Positions 31,801 to 39,105 of a stretch of 39,247 nucleotides of DNA are shown here, piece after piece (within the stretch, counting starts at the first letter, position 1; every line of letters begins with the position of its first letter). The notes below the pieces were generated by a model. That model worked only from the letters and a program-made list of their open reading frames with translations, had not been told where the DNA came from and did no database searches. Position numbers and translations under genes: made by a program. Origin of the DNA: a virus; IMG/VR virus record IMGVR_UViG_3300032296_003095, positions 1 through 39,247 of that record; one strand, 5' to 3'.

Positions 31801-34800
31801 ATTTTGAGGCTGGTGATTTTCAAACGTTGGAAGAAGCGCTTGCCTGGCATCGAGAAGCGCAACGACAAGATGAGGAAGCGTTGGCAAGGTTTCAAGGTGT
31901 GCCGGAATGGGCGCTTTCTACCATTTTGCATGAGGTGCAGCATTGGATTCAAAACAAGGAAGGAATGGCAAGAGGCGCGGCTCCGCAACGAGTTAATCCA
32001 GATTCACGTCGCGCTTGGCGCGATGCTCAAGCTTTGAAAACTGCTATGGGTGCAAATACATCTGATGCATCATTGCGCAAAGCTGTTGAACAAATTGAAG
32101 ACGCATTAGGCCGATCTGTAAGTGCGACTTCAATGAGGTTTGCTCAAACAATGTCGTTAGCTGAAATTGAAAATCAAGTTGAAGCGGCTGATTTTCCAGA
32201 ACGAGCCTACCGCCGCACCGCTGGTGAGATCGAAGCGCGCGATGTGCAGGCCCGCCAGAGTTTGACGCCGGAGCAACGGCAGGCGACGGCTCCTTATTCG
32301 AGTGAGAACATCGCGACGGAGGATGCCATCGTGCTGATGGATGCGGCCGGGCCGCAGATGAGCATGGACATCCCCGAGGGGCAAAACGTGACGGCCAGCC
32401 GGTTTGCGAATCCGGATGAAGCAGCGAATCTGTATGACGTGCAGGCAACGGAGGTGATGCGCGGGGAATCTGCGGCCTGGATCGATGCGAACGGGCTGGA
32501 GGCCGCGCTGGCGGCACTGGAGGCGAATGAACCGCCTGCGGGGCTGCGCATCGATCACCTGCCGAGCCTGGGCAGTGCGCTGATCACGCGGCTTTCCAAA
32601 CTGGCGGAGACGGGCACGGAGGCGCAGCGCCTGCAAGCGGATGCGCTGCTGTCCCGCGCCGGGGCCGCGTGGCATGGCAAGGCCTCGCAAGAAGCAGGCC
32701 GCACGCTGCAACAGCGGGCGATGGCAAACCAAGAGCTGGTGGGCATCGCGCCGATTTTGGCAGCCAAGCAGGTGCTGACGGATCGCGCGGATCGCGTGGT
32801 GAAGGAGCGCTTTGAAGGCGGGGCCGAGGGTGCGGTGGAGAAGATCACCACGCTGGATGTGAAGGCCGGCACGGAAGCCAGCGCGGAACTGACGGCGCAA
32901 CTCGAGGGCGAACCGGACGCGCCGGAGCTGGGCGATAATCCGGAGGTGACGCCGGTGAATGACACGCGCGTGGCGGAGCTCGAACAACAGATGCAGGAGC
33001 TGCGCCAGCAGATGCTGCGCGATCAGACGCAGGCGGAAAACGCGTTGCAGGAAACGACTTCGACCTGGCAGAAGATCATGGGCGTGCTAAAGGCAGCGGG
33101 CGGGCGCCGGAGCTCGCTGCTGACCGGTGCGAAGGGCAAGCTGGCGGATCTGCGCAAGGCAGCGATGGCTCGCAAGGCGGCGCGCCGGGCGGAGGGCCGC
33201 ATGTATGCCAATCCGGTGGGCGATTTTGCCGATGATGCGATCATCGGTGCGTCCTTTCTGGCGGAGGGGCTGGTGGAGTTCACGAACTGGAGCCAGGCGC
33301 TGATCCGGGAGATCGGTTTCCGCAGTGGGCAGGATCTGCGCAAGCTGTATGCAGAGGCATCCAAGCAGTATCTGGCGGCGCTGGAGGCGGAGAAGGCCGC
33401 GCCGACACGAACGAAGGGCACGCCCAAACAGCGGCAGGCCCGGGAGAAGATCAACAGGGCCCAGCGCACGGCGCAGAATATCCTGGACTCCATCGCCCGC
33501 CGCTACTCGGACCCGCCGATTTTTGAGGAAGGGCAGCGCAGGATCAACGCGATGCGCGAGCTCTACAAAGAACGCGTGCGCACGGGGATGCCGGAGGCGG
33601 AATTCGTGAAGCGCGCCATGGAACTGGGCGCGAACGAGGGCACGGCGGGCATCCTTTGGGAGGCCTCCAAGCTGGAGATCGATGCGCGCGAGATGATGGC
33701 GCTGGAGAAATCGCGCGCGGGCATCGCGGAGTTTTTGAAGAAGGACAGCCCGGCCCTAGCGAAGCTGCTGAATGCGCTGCGCCAGAAGATCGCCCCGGGG
33801 ATGAGCTGGGCGCAGATTTTCATGGAGCTGCCTGCGCAGCAGAAAGCCCGCCAGCGCGAGATCTACCGCCGCCTGATGCTGGATGAGCGTCTGAAGGCGC
33901 TGAATCAAGCGGAGCGCCTGCAACTGACCAACGAGCTGGACAAGGCCTGGCAGCGGGAGCGGAGGAAGGTTTTCCTGCGCGAGCTGGAGAAGATCACGAA
34001 CCTGGGCAAGTCGAAGAAGGACAAGGACAAGGTGAAAGCTGCCCTGCCCCGCCTGCTGCGGCTGATGAATCTGGGCATGCTGAACAGCGAGACGTTCCGC
34101 GGCGCGATCGCGCAGGAATACGGGATCAAGCAGATCGATGCCGCCACGGGCGTGGAACTGCGCAAACTGGCTGAAGCGATCCAACAAGCGCCGGAGGGCC
34201 TGCCGCGCCGGAAACTGGAGCAGCAACTGATGCAACGGCTGCAAAACCTCGCAGGCAGCACGCTGTGGCAGGTGCTGGAAAGCTGGTGGACGGCCTCGGT
34301 GCTGTCCGGCTGGCGCACGCAGGTGGACATCGGTTTGAGCCTGCTGAACGGAGTGGAAGATGTGGGCCTCGGCAGCATCGTGACAGCGCTGCGCACGGGC
34401 AACAAGGATGTGGCGGTGCGCGGGCTTGGCCGGCTGTTTGCCCGGGTGCCTTCGGCGATTCTGGAGGCGGTGGATCACTTGTTCACCGGCAACAAGGCAC
34501 TGATGCGAAATTTTGAACTGGAGGCAAAGCAGGCGCTGGAAGGCGGCAACCGGCTGGCTTCCGATGTAGGCGCGGAAATGTGGCGCAAAGGCGGCTGGCG
34601 CAAGGTGCCGGGTGGATTTATGATTTTCTACGGCCGCGTCATGACGGCGCTGGATCACATCACTACCGCCAGCACCCGCGAAGGAGCCCTGGCCATGGCG
34701 TTGGCTCGGCATCCCGAGCTTTATGAAAGGGCATTGAAGATTTCGCCTCAAGACCGGCAGGCGGCGCGCAATCAAGCACGGCTGGAACTGACGGGCGGCG

Positions 34801-36134
34801 ATATGCCGACCACGTTTCAGCAGCGACGGGAGGAAAACGCCCGGGTGCGGGAATTGCTCGAGCGCGGCATTCCGCAGGAAGTGCTGGGCGAGGCCACGGA
34901 TCTGGGCCGCACGGCAGCCATGCAAGGTGATCCAACCGGACTGGGCGGCGGCCTTCTGGAAGCGGTGAACATGGCCGTGGGCACCGTGGCCCGCAAAGCA
35001 GAGAGCATGAGCCAGCGCGAGGATTTGGACAAGACCTCGAAGAACGTGCTGAAATTGCTGCAAGGCATCGCGCCGATCATGCGCGCCATCACGGGCACCA
35101 AGTTTGCCCGCACGGTGGCGCATTCGCTGAATCGCTCGCTTTCGTATGTGCCTGTCGTCGGCATTTACGCCGTGGGCCAACGAGGCCGCACGGGTGCCTT
35201 TGGCGATGTGCTGGCCGCCAAACAAGTCATCGGCACGCTGGTCGGGCTGGCGATGTATTTGGCCTTTGATGATGACGAGGATGAAAAGGGCATCGAGGAT
35301 GGCTGGAAGGACAAAACGCCGCAGGAGAAAGCGCAGCTCTACGCGCAGGGCAAACAGCCTTACACGGTGTGGAGTCGCAACGCCAAGGGGCAAGTGGTGG
35401 GCTTTAATTACCAGCAATGGGGCATCGCGGGCATCATGAACACGGTGGCCGCGATGCTGAAGCAAAAGGACAGCGAGCAAGGCACGCTGAATGTGCTGGT
35501 GAGCTCGCTGGCGCAAGGTGCGATGACGTTTACTGACAAGGCGCAGCTTCAAGGCCTGCAAACCGTGTTTGGAGACAACTACCGCAGCACCGATCCAGTG
35601 ACGGGAGTGGCCTCGAATCTCAACCGCTGGGCCGCGCAGACCGTGGGCGGACTAGTGCCGCGTGTTTTCAAGGACATCGATGTGGTGACCAGCCCGGAAC
35701 TGCGCATGAGCAGTGAATGGTGGCAGAAATGGGCCAAAGAGGTGCCGATGCTCCGGCAACTCAGCAGCGGCAAGCGCGTGGATATTTTGGGTGAAGACAT
35801 CAAACTGGATCGCGGCCCGCTTTCGCGCGTGATGTCGATCGGCACGCTAGATCCGGCTTATCGAGTGCTGGGCCATTTGAATGAGCGGGATCTGTATTTG
35901 CCTGATCCAACGCAAGGCGTGCGCATGGTGCTGCTGGCCGATGGCACACGGCGCAAAATGACCGAACTGGAAAAGGATCGCTACCAGCGAACCACGGGCG
36001 CGGCGTATCGGAAATTCCTCACCGAGCAGGGATCAAACCTGCTGCGCATGCCGACTGAGCAGGCCCGAGAAACCATTTCCAAGGTCACAGAACGTCTCCG
36101 CGCACAGGCCGCTTATCAAGCGGTGCGCCGGTGA
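28875..36134 (+). CDS. Giant polyvalent internal virion protein with metallopeptidase domain
   Basis: 2419 residues. The N-terminal 300 residues are helical; a hydrophobic stretch follows (near 340-385). A Pro/Ala/Thr-rich linker (about 690-760) leads to a repeated helical module (TTFAQWSQAMVKRFG near 775; VEFTNWSQALIREIG near 1465). Residues about 880-1110 form an inserted domain with HEVQH at 1019-1023 (HExxH) and RTAGEIEARDVQARQSL, the pattern of peptidase domains in phage large polyvalent proteins. A long helical body and the end (VIGTLVGLAMYLAFDDDEDE near 2105) complete it. Inferred role: ejected with DNA, helps wall passage or acts on host proteins. The DNA of the insert is AT-richer. 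Confidence 0.8.
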   Translation: MPYDPQQLETDVSFLTQQPGWQDPAQRTEFIRSTGVQSRAYLPPEDHAQFMSELWNRADDRGMISKALDWTGTAISEVVKSGPAMAAGAAFAVGDALGVTDTGSGTRLERGVTNLVDQTGQTLKQLAPGESMQAKRDAALEALRTDLDAGRVPADFERWAAGEFDSEGKPDAETQQFIDALRGDYARLAVEADQINASQDQEKVRAFMESDRSPTRPDSDIPGVPGPRELLADYLATRDPSSWEAFKNRVTETDQQYRTRLQRWTAEQRSGTAETLAQMPEGLNKEMTQRAFDIQTSPIDLATAALPFLRGAKALQAARTGGVLAQTGRLAAGAGKEALQEGVTEKLQDARATAGQVFEAAAMGAVGGAALETSMAGVGALLRPAGVGQPMSEAPAADGADMAEDTGDLTAADVADLEPQPTPPPAAAPPRQPILTGVPDRMGRMRETSLNEEPVMEGDVITDLRIPRSPEALAESQRIENARLVQEAKLRAQDAKARGMPMIADNPNGSRDILDWANENPIYLPPGFSTDRKLPEYEALGRNPLPSYWRQFVASGKQGGNPDTIAQRAYDKGFIAEPTADAYINALQEGIAARQQYRVQFAERDKALAQEEKRVVDFEKTQGKLAKKPAAQEVTFEDVVPGDRMTIDGEPAVVRNVEYNEDGYLTNVVIEDGKRFGLMQFDPQTRGGLLVDEFKPKSSTPAPAPSRAATAPTSPTASGTAANRTSGGGTAASPTLAPVAPAASGNLNPQAGRPRAGEAGFVNAEILAEARQFIANGFTTFAQWSQAMVKRFGRSIKAQLERIWEQVKPMAAELLMNYLRRTGGLKELFAGDKAIIPPFMRDSLDTAKTMAAAGKDAETIRAVTGWFPGKYDGKMRWEIPDEGAKIAVSRDAQDYGDDTAGFRLDQIIDHPALFEAYPDAKNVTLIFNPQLKTKGAFTASTNSIELLSKAPAAARNELRTNLNRLAAKMEQSAREDFEAGDFQTLEEALAWHREAQRQDEEALARFQGVPEWALSTILHEVQHWIQNKEGMARGAAPQRVNPDSRRAWRDAQALKTAMGANTSDASLRKAVEQIEDALGRSVSATSMRFAQTMSLAEIENQVEAADFPERAYRRTAGEIEARDVQARQSLTPEQRQATAPYSSENIATEDAIVLMDAAGPQMSMDIPEGQNVTASRFANPDEAANLYDVQATEVMRGESAAWIDANGLEAALAALEANEPPAGLRIDHLPSLGSALITRLSKLAETGTEAQRLQADALLSRAGAAWHGKASQEAGRTLQQRAMANQELVGIAPILAAKQVLTDRADRVVKERFEGGAEGAVEKITTLDVKAGTEASAELTAQLEGEPDAPELGDNPEVTPVNDTRVAELEQQMQELRQQMLRDQTQAENALQETTSTWQKIMGVLKAAGGRRSSLLTGAKGKLADLRKAAMARKAARRAEGRMYANPVGDFADDAIIGASFLAEGLVEFTNWSQALIREIGFRSGQDLRKLYAEASKQYLAALEAEKAAPTRTKGTPKQRQAREKINRAQRTAQNILDSIARRYSDPPIFEEGQRRINAMRELYKERVRTGMPEAEFVKRAMELGANEGTAGILWEASKLEIDAREMMALEKSRAGIAEFLKKDSPALAKLLNALRQKIAPGMSWAQIFMELPAQQKARQREIYRRLMLDERLKALNQAERLQLTNELDKAWQRERRKVFLRELEKITNLGKSKKDKDKVKAALPRLLRLMNLGMLNSETFRGAIAQEYGIKQIDAATGVELRKLAEAIQQAPEGLPRRKLEQQLMQRLQNLAGSTLWQVLESWWTASVLSGWRTQVDIGLSLLNGVEDVGLGSIVTALRTGNKDVAVRGLGRLFARVPSAILEAVDHLFTGNKALMRNFELEAKQALEGGNRLASDVGAEMWRKGGWRKVPGGFMIFYGRVMTALDHITTASTREGALAMALARHPELYERALKISPQDRQAARNQARLELTGGDMPTTFQQRREENARVRELLERGIPQEVLGEATDLGRTAAMQGDPTGLGGGLLEAVNMAVGTVARKAESMSQREDLDKTSKNVLKLLQGIAPIMRAITGTKFARTVAHSLNRSLSYVPVVGIYAVGQRGRTGAFGDVLAAKQVIGTLVGLAMYLAFDDDEDEKGIEDGWKDKTPQEKAQLYAQGKQPYTVWSRNAKGQVVGFNYQQWGIAGIMNTVAAMLKQKDSEQGTLNVLVSSLAQGAMTFTDKAQLQGLQTVFGDNYRSTDPVTGVASNLNRWAAQTVGGLVPRVFKDIDVVTSPELRMSSEWWQKWAKEVPMLRQLSSGKRVDILGEDIKLDRGPLSRVMSIGTLDPAYRVLGHLNERDLYLPDPTQGVRMVLLADGTRRKMTELEKDRYQRTTGAAYRKFLTEQGSNLLRMPTEQARETISKVTERLRAQAAYQAVRR

Positions 36135-36160
36135 TTTGACAGATGTGTTAAGATGCAGGC

Positions 36161-36442
36161 ATGGAACTTTTTATTCTGACCGTGCTGAAAATCGTTGTTG
36201 TGTTTATAGGCATTGGGTTTGCCCGTATCGCCGTGGAAAGTGTGCGCGAAGGCAAGATCAAAAATCACCCAGCAGCCTGGATGATGATGCTAGTAGGGTC
36301 ATTCATCGGTTTTGCCTTTATTTGCCAGGCGTGTGAGCTTCAACCGATTCAATGGCTGCCGCACATGGGAGCCGTGATGCTGGTGCAGTCATTGGCATAT
36401 TTTTGGTGGGCTACGACTTTGCCAAAGCCTGTTTCTGAGTGA
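36161..36442 (+). CDS. Small multi-pass membrane protein
   Basis: 93 residues with three membrane segments: FILTVLKIVVVFIGIGFARI (3-23), AWMMMLVGSFIGFAFICQAC (39-59) and GAVMLVQSLAYFWWATTL (69-87). A charged loop (ESVREGKIKNHP) lies between the first two. Last gene before the attachment region. It may be a lysis accessory or superinfection-exclusion protein; not recognised. Confidence 0.65.
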   Translation: MELFILTVLKIVVVFIGIGFARIAVESVREGKIKNHPAAWMMMLVGSFIGFAFICQACELQPIQWLPHMGAVMLVQSLAYFWWATTLPKPVSE

Positions 36443-36785
36443 TTTGTGGCACGTCTTGGTGGTGGCAATCCGCGTGGCAAGATTGGCGGGGAAAGGCTGG
36501 AGGGCTTGATTTTGCGAGCGTGCGGCGTGCGGGAGGGATGGACTTAAAATCTGCTGCTGCGAAAGCGGCTTCCGGGTTCGAGTCCCGGCATCGGCACTGG
36601 GGAAAATGCGGTTTACGTAGGGGAATCAAGGGCGCTTCACGCTGGTGGCGGCGGGCTGGGACGGTGGCAAAGGGCGTTTTTGGTGGCGGTTATTGTGGTT
36701 TGTGATGGTTGACACGGTGGCAATTCGCGTGATGATGCGTTGCCACGGATTTATCCGCTGGCGTTTAACCTAACGACCTGATGCC
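36443..36785 (+). other. Attachment region (343-bp gap without genes)
   Basis: Holds the tRNA-Leu 3' fragment (36541-36596) and five GTGGCAA heptamers: direct at 36462, 36474, 36664 and 36717, and inverted at 36740. Two lie left and three lie right of the fragment, as arm-type integrase sites lie around an attP core. The open frame across it is the usual artefact of tRNA sequence and is not a gene. Confidence 0.65.
36541..36596 (+). other. attP: attP core: 3' part of a tRNA-Leu(TAA) gene
   Basis: From the anticodon loop CTTAAAA through TCTGC, a long variable arm (TGCTGCGAAAGCGGC), T-arm CCGGGTTCGAGTCCCGG and acceptor 3' strand CATCGGCA. Upstream bases (GGGATGGA) do not pair with the anticodon stem and no GCCGATG 5' acceptor strand is present, so the tRNA is incomplete. 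On integration this stretch would rebuild the host tRNA 3' end. Confidence 0.75.
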
Positions 36786-38312
36786 ATGAATGATCGACCT
36801 GAGATGAATGCTGTTGTTGTGCCGGCGGTGCCGGTGAAGGCCAAGAAATGGCTGCGCTTTGATTTGAAGGAGCGCACGATCCGCGGGGTGAGCGTGACGT
36901 TTTACAAGCGGAGGCAGGGCGGGTGCTGGGTGATGGATTGGACCTGTAAAAAGCTGCGCGTGCAGAAGAATACGGACGCGTTCACGCTGGAGGATGCGGC
37001 GGCGGTGGCAGGGATCGCGATCGAGAGGGTGCAGCAGGAGGGGAACGGGCTGGCGGCGAAGCGTCGGGCGGAGCAGGCGCAGCGTGGGCCGTGTGCGACG
37101 GTGGGCGATGTGCTGGACCGGCTGGAAGCGGAGGCGGGCCGGGCATTTTGGCCGAGCTCGGAGACTCGCCGGACGTATGCGACCTCCCTGCGGCAGTTGG
37201 CGGAGTCGGCGCAGCTGGAGGCGGGCAGGAGTGCGCGCGGTCCTTTGGGCGGGCTGGGTGCGGAGTCGCTGACGCTGGACAAGGTGCTGACGGCGGAAGT
37301 GGTGGAGCGGTTTCAGGCTGTGCGCCAGGGCCTTCCGCGGGTGAATGTGCGGGCGTGCCTGCCGGGGAATGGCGGGGCGAACTCGACGCTGCGCAATGCC
37401 CGTGCGCTGCTGATGGAGAAGGCTGTGGGCGTGGTGTTTGAGGGGCTGAAGCTGCCGGATCTGGAAGCGTTTCGCGCGGTGCCTTATTTGCCGGTGAAGG
37501 TGGACGGTTTTCAGGAGTGGCCGGCGGAGGTGTATGCGGCTTTTGATGCGGGTGCGGCGCGGCTGCGGGAGTTTGACGCGGCGGGCGAGTTGCGGCCGGG
37601 GATGCTGGTGCGGGCGGTGTATTTGCCGCGCGGGCATGCGGCGCGGGAGATGGGCGACAAGGAGGGGGTGCTGCTAGAGACTTTGAGAGGGGGAGACTTT
37701 GAGATGGGGAGAGTGCAATGGGTGTGGCGCGGTGGAGAGGTGATCGTGCACGAGGTGCCGGTGCGGCACCTGCGGGCGGTGGAGGTGGACTATGCGGAGC
37801 TGTGGCTGGTGAATGCGTGCCTGCGGAGGCTGGGGCTGCGATCGAGCGAGCTGCTGGCGGCGCGGCGGAGCTGGCTGGAGCGTCGGCCAGATCGGGCGGG
37901 TGTGCTGCGCTGGTGCCTGGTGGTGAAGGATCGGCCGGAGGAGGGATTCACGCTGCTGAAGCACGGTGCAGGCCGCAACCTAGTGCTGGATGAGGAGCTG
38001 GCGGGCCTGTTGACGGCTCGTGGCGAGGGCTGGCTGATCGGGCCGACGATGGCGGCGAGTGCTCGGGACGATCTGGTGGAGCGGCTGCACAATACCTGGC
38101 TGCGGCAGTTTATCCCGGACCGGGTGAAGGCCAACCATGAGTTGCGGATGTGGGCGGGCTCGCTGGTGTATCGCCAGACGGGTAGCCTGGGTGATACGGC
38201 TTACTTTTTGGGCCATCGGACCACGGTGACGACGGAGCGGTTTTATGCTCGCTGGTGGCAAAGCAGCGCGGTGCTGGATGCGCGGGCAGTGAGCGTGGCG
38301 CCGGTGGGGTGA
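36786..38312 (+). CDS. int: Phage integrase (tyrosine recombinase)
   Basis: 508 residues. The C-terminal catalytic domain shows LGLRSSELLAARRSWLE (first Arg), KDRPEEGFTLLKHG, NHELRMWAGSLVY with H451 and R454, FLGHR with H477, and Y487 in TERFYARWW. The N-terminal part has an arm-binding-like and core-binding region (LEDAAAVAGIAIERVQQEGN). It lies 190 bp from the tRNA-Leu fragment and would integrate the phage there. A REP-like tract (37221) and a GGAGACTTTGAGATGGGGAGA tract (37678-37714) are embedded in the coding sequence, outside the catalytic motifs. Confidence 0.85.
   Translation: MNDRPEMNAVVVPAVPVKAKKWLRFDLKERTIRGVSVTFYKRRQGGCWVMDWTCKKLRVQKNTDAFTLEDAAAVAGIAIERVQQEGNGLAAKRRAEQAQRGPCATVGDVLDRLEAEAGRAFWPSSETRRTYATSLRQLAESAQLEAGRSARGPLGGLGAESLTLDKVLTAEVVERFQAVRQGLPRVNVRACLPGNGGANSTLRNARALLMEKAVGVVFEGLKLPDLEAFRAVPYLPVKVDGFQEWPAEVYAAFDAGAARLREFDAAGELRPGMLVRAVYLPRGHAAREMGDKEGVLLETLRGGDFEMGRVQWVWRGGEVIVHEVPVRHLRAVEVDYAELWLVNACLRRLGLRSSELLAARRSWLERRPDRAGVLRWCLVVKDRPEEGFTLLKHGAGRNLVLDEELAGLLTARGEGWLIGPTMAASARDDLVERLHNTWLRQFIPDRVKANHELRMWAGSLVYRQTGSLGDTAYFLGHRTTVTTERFYARWWQSSAVLDARAVSVAPVG
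37221..37240 (+). repeat. REP-like element, partial copy 3
   Basis: GCGGGCAGGAGTGCGCGCGG, a diverged copy of the elements at 10708 and 20673, inside the integrase gene. Confidence 0.5.
37678..37714 (+). repeat. Purine-rich GGAGA tract inside int
   Basis: GAGACTTTGAGAGGGGGAGA continuing CTTTGAGATGGGGAGAG. A similar tract (GAGATGGGGAGACTTGGAGA and on) lies just after the integrase stop at 38316-38345. Confidence 0.6.
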
Positions 38313-38315
38313 GGC

Positions 38316-38345
38316 GGAGATGGGGAGACTTGGAGATGGGGAGAC
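38316..38345 (+). repeat. Purine-rich GGAGA tract after int
   Basis: Second copy of the tract found inside int at 37678-37714, between the integrase stop and the terminator hairpin. Confidence 0.6.
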
Positions 38346-38349
38346 ATGA

Positions 38350-38379
38350 AAAGGCCGCGCTGTGGTGGGCGCGGCCTTT
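38350..38379. terminator. Convergent terminator hairpin
   Basis: AAAGGCCGCGC, 8-base loop, GCGCGGCCTTT: perfect 11-bp stem with A's before and T's after, so it works on either strand. It separates the integrase (+) from the convergent minus-strand gene at 38450. Confidence 0.75.
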
Positions 38380-38390
38380 GTCGTGTTAGA

Positions 38391-38442
38391 GGTGTGGTTT
38401 TGCCGGTGTTATCTGGAAACTTGGTGTGGATAATCACTGTTC
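38391..38442 (-). repeat. 52-bp boundary element T3
   Basis: Minus-strand reading begins GAACAGTGATTATCCACACC and ends GCAAAACCACACC. Identical length to T1 and T2, same ends, but an 8-base centre (GTTTCCAG) replaces AAGGGTGA. The DnaA box (38425-38433) and the NSDYPHQ frame with a TAA at the same place are kept. It lies just after the stop of the gene at 38450, closing the minus-strand module. Confidence 0.85.
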
Positions 38443-38453
38443 GGGGTGCTCAT
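38409..38453 (-). CDS. 14-residue ORF, MSTPNSDYPHQVSR
   Basis: Its ATG overlaps the stop of the gene at 38450-38779 (ATGA) and the frame carries the NSDYPHQ peptide of the 52-bp element before TAA. It may be a translated tail peptide, or simply the element read in frame. Confidence 0.35.
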   Translation of the reverse strand: MSTPNSDYPHQVSR

Positions 38454-38779
38454 GCTTCGATGCCCACCCGTGCATTGATGGCGCTGATCATGCTTTCCCG
38501 CCACGCCTCGGCGTAGGCGGTTCCTTTCGCCGCCTCGATGTCACGTTGGCCCATGATTACCTTGCCGTCTAAGGAGTGCATGACATGGACGGGCATTTGT
38601 GTCCCATCAACCAGCTTGATGCCGCTGGAGGACTTCACGGCCCACCAAATTCCCCAGAGGCGGAAATCCAGACGAACGGCAGTCTCACCCCAGCCGAGAG
38701 GACCAATATCTTTCTTGGACCTGTAACGGCGAATGCTCGGATAGAGGGACACGTGGCGAAGCAAGGTGTAGGTGTTCAT
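38450..38779 (-). CDS. Hypothetical accessory protein
   Basis: 109 residues from the ATG at 38779 (MNTYTLLRHVSLYPSIRRYR). Trp-rich beta strands (VRLDFRLWGIWWAVKSSSGI, LVDGTQMPVHVMHSLDGKVI) are followed by a helical C-terminus (GTAYAEAWRESMISAINARV). The same frame is open to 39109, but that extension covers the operators and an HTH gene on the other strand, so I reject it. Divergent from the HTH gene at 38867; probably controlled through the shared operators. Confidence 0.65.
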   Translation of the reverse strand: MNTYTLLRHVSLYPSIRRYRSKKDIGPLGWGETAVRLDFRLWGIWWAVKSSSGIKLVDGTQMPVHVMHSLDGKVIMGQRDIEAAKGTAYAEAWRESMISAINARVGIEA

Positions 38780-38792
38780 GGTGCTGTTATTA

Positions 38793-38838
38793 TGTCCGCA
38801 TTGCGGACACTTACAAGCTCTATTTTCCGCATTGCGGA
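38793..38838. promoter_or_regulatory. Two palindromic operators between divergent genes
   Basis: TGTCCGCATTGCGGACA (38793-38809) is a perfect 17-bp palindrome around one central base; TCCGCATTGCGGA (38826-38838) repeats its core. The centres are 31 bp apart, about three helical turns, so two dimers would sit on one face of the DNA. The likely ligand is the HTH protein at 38867. Confidence 0.7.
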
Positions 38839-38866
38839 TTTTTATTTGTGACTTAGAGTGGCGGTG

Positions 38867-39097
38867 ATGACATTCGCTGAACAGCTTTCCGGCTTCACTG
38901 CCGCCGATCTTATTGCCGCATTCCCAGGCATTCCGCGCAGCACGGCTTACGACTGGATTTCTGGCGCTCGTGAGCCTGTCCCTTATTTGCAGCCCGTAGC
39001 GCTGGCGCATCTCCAAAGCGCCAAACGCACCCCGAACAAGACGGTGATCCCAACAAATGCCAGCCGTGGCAGTGTTGGGGCGAAGCGGAAGCGTTGA
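38867..39097 (+). CDS. Small HTH regulator
   Basis: 76 residues from ATG 38867; a GTG at 38858 is an alternative. FTAADLIAAFPGIPRSTAYD followed by WISGAREPVPYLQPVALAHL is an HTH pattern like that of Cro/YdaS-type regulators, with a basic C-terminal tail (KRTPNKTVIPTN, GAKRKR). It is divergent from the gene at 38450 with two palindromes between them, so autoregulation is likely. Confidence 0.65.
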   Translation: MTFAEQLSGFTAADLIAAFPGIPRSTAYDWISGAREPVPYLQPVALAHLQSAKRTPNKTVIPTNASRGSVGAKRKR

Positions 39098-39105
39098 GTC
39101 GGCTG

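Noticed and set aside
36136-36160. TTGACA as a -35 box before the membrane protein at 36161
   Set aside because: No -10 sequence at a suitable distance; the ATG follows too closely.
36480-36600. A complete tRNA-Leu gene
   Set aside because: The 5' acceptor strand (GCCGATG), D-arm and the 5' half of the anticodon stem are absent; only the 3' part is present.
36439-36705. Open frame of 88 codons over the attachment region
   Set aside because: It translates the tRNA-Leu fragment and its flanks (GGMDLKSAAAKAASG), a typical false gene at tRNA sequences.
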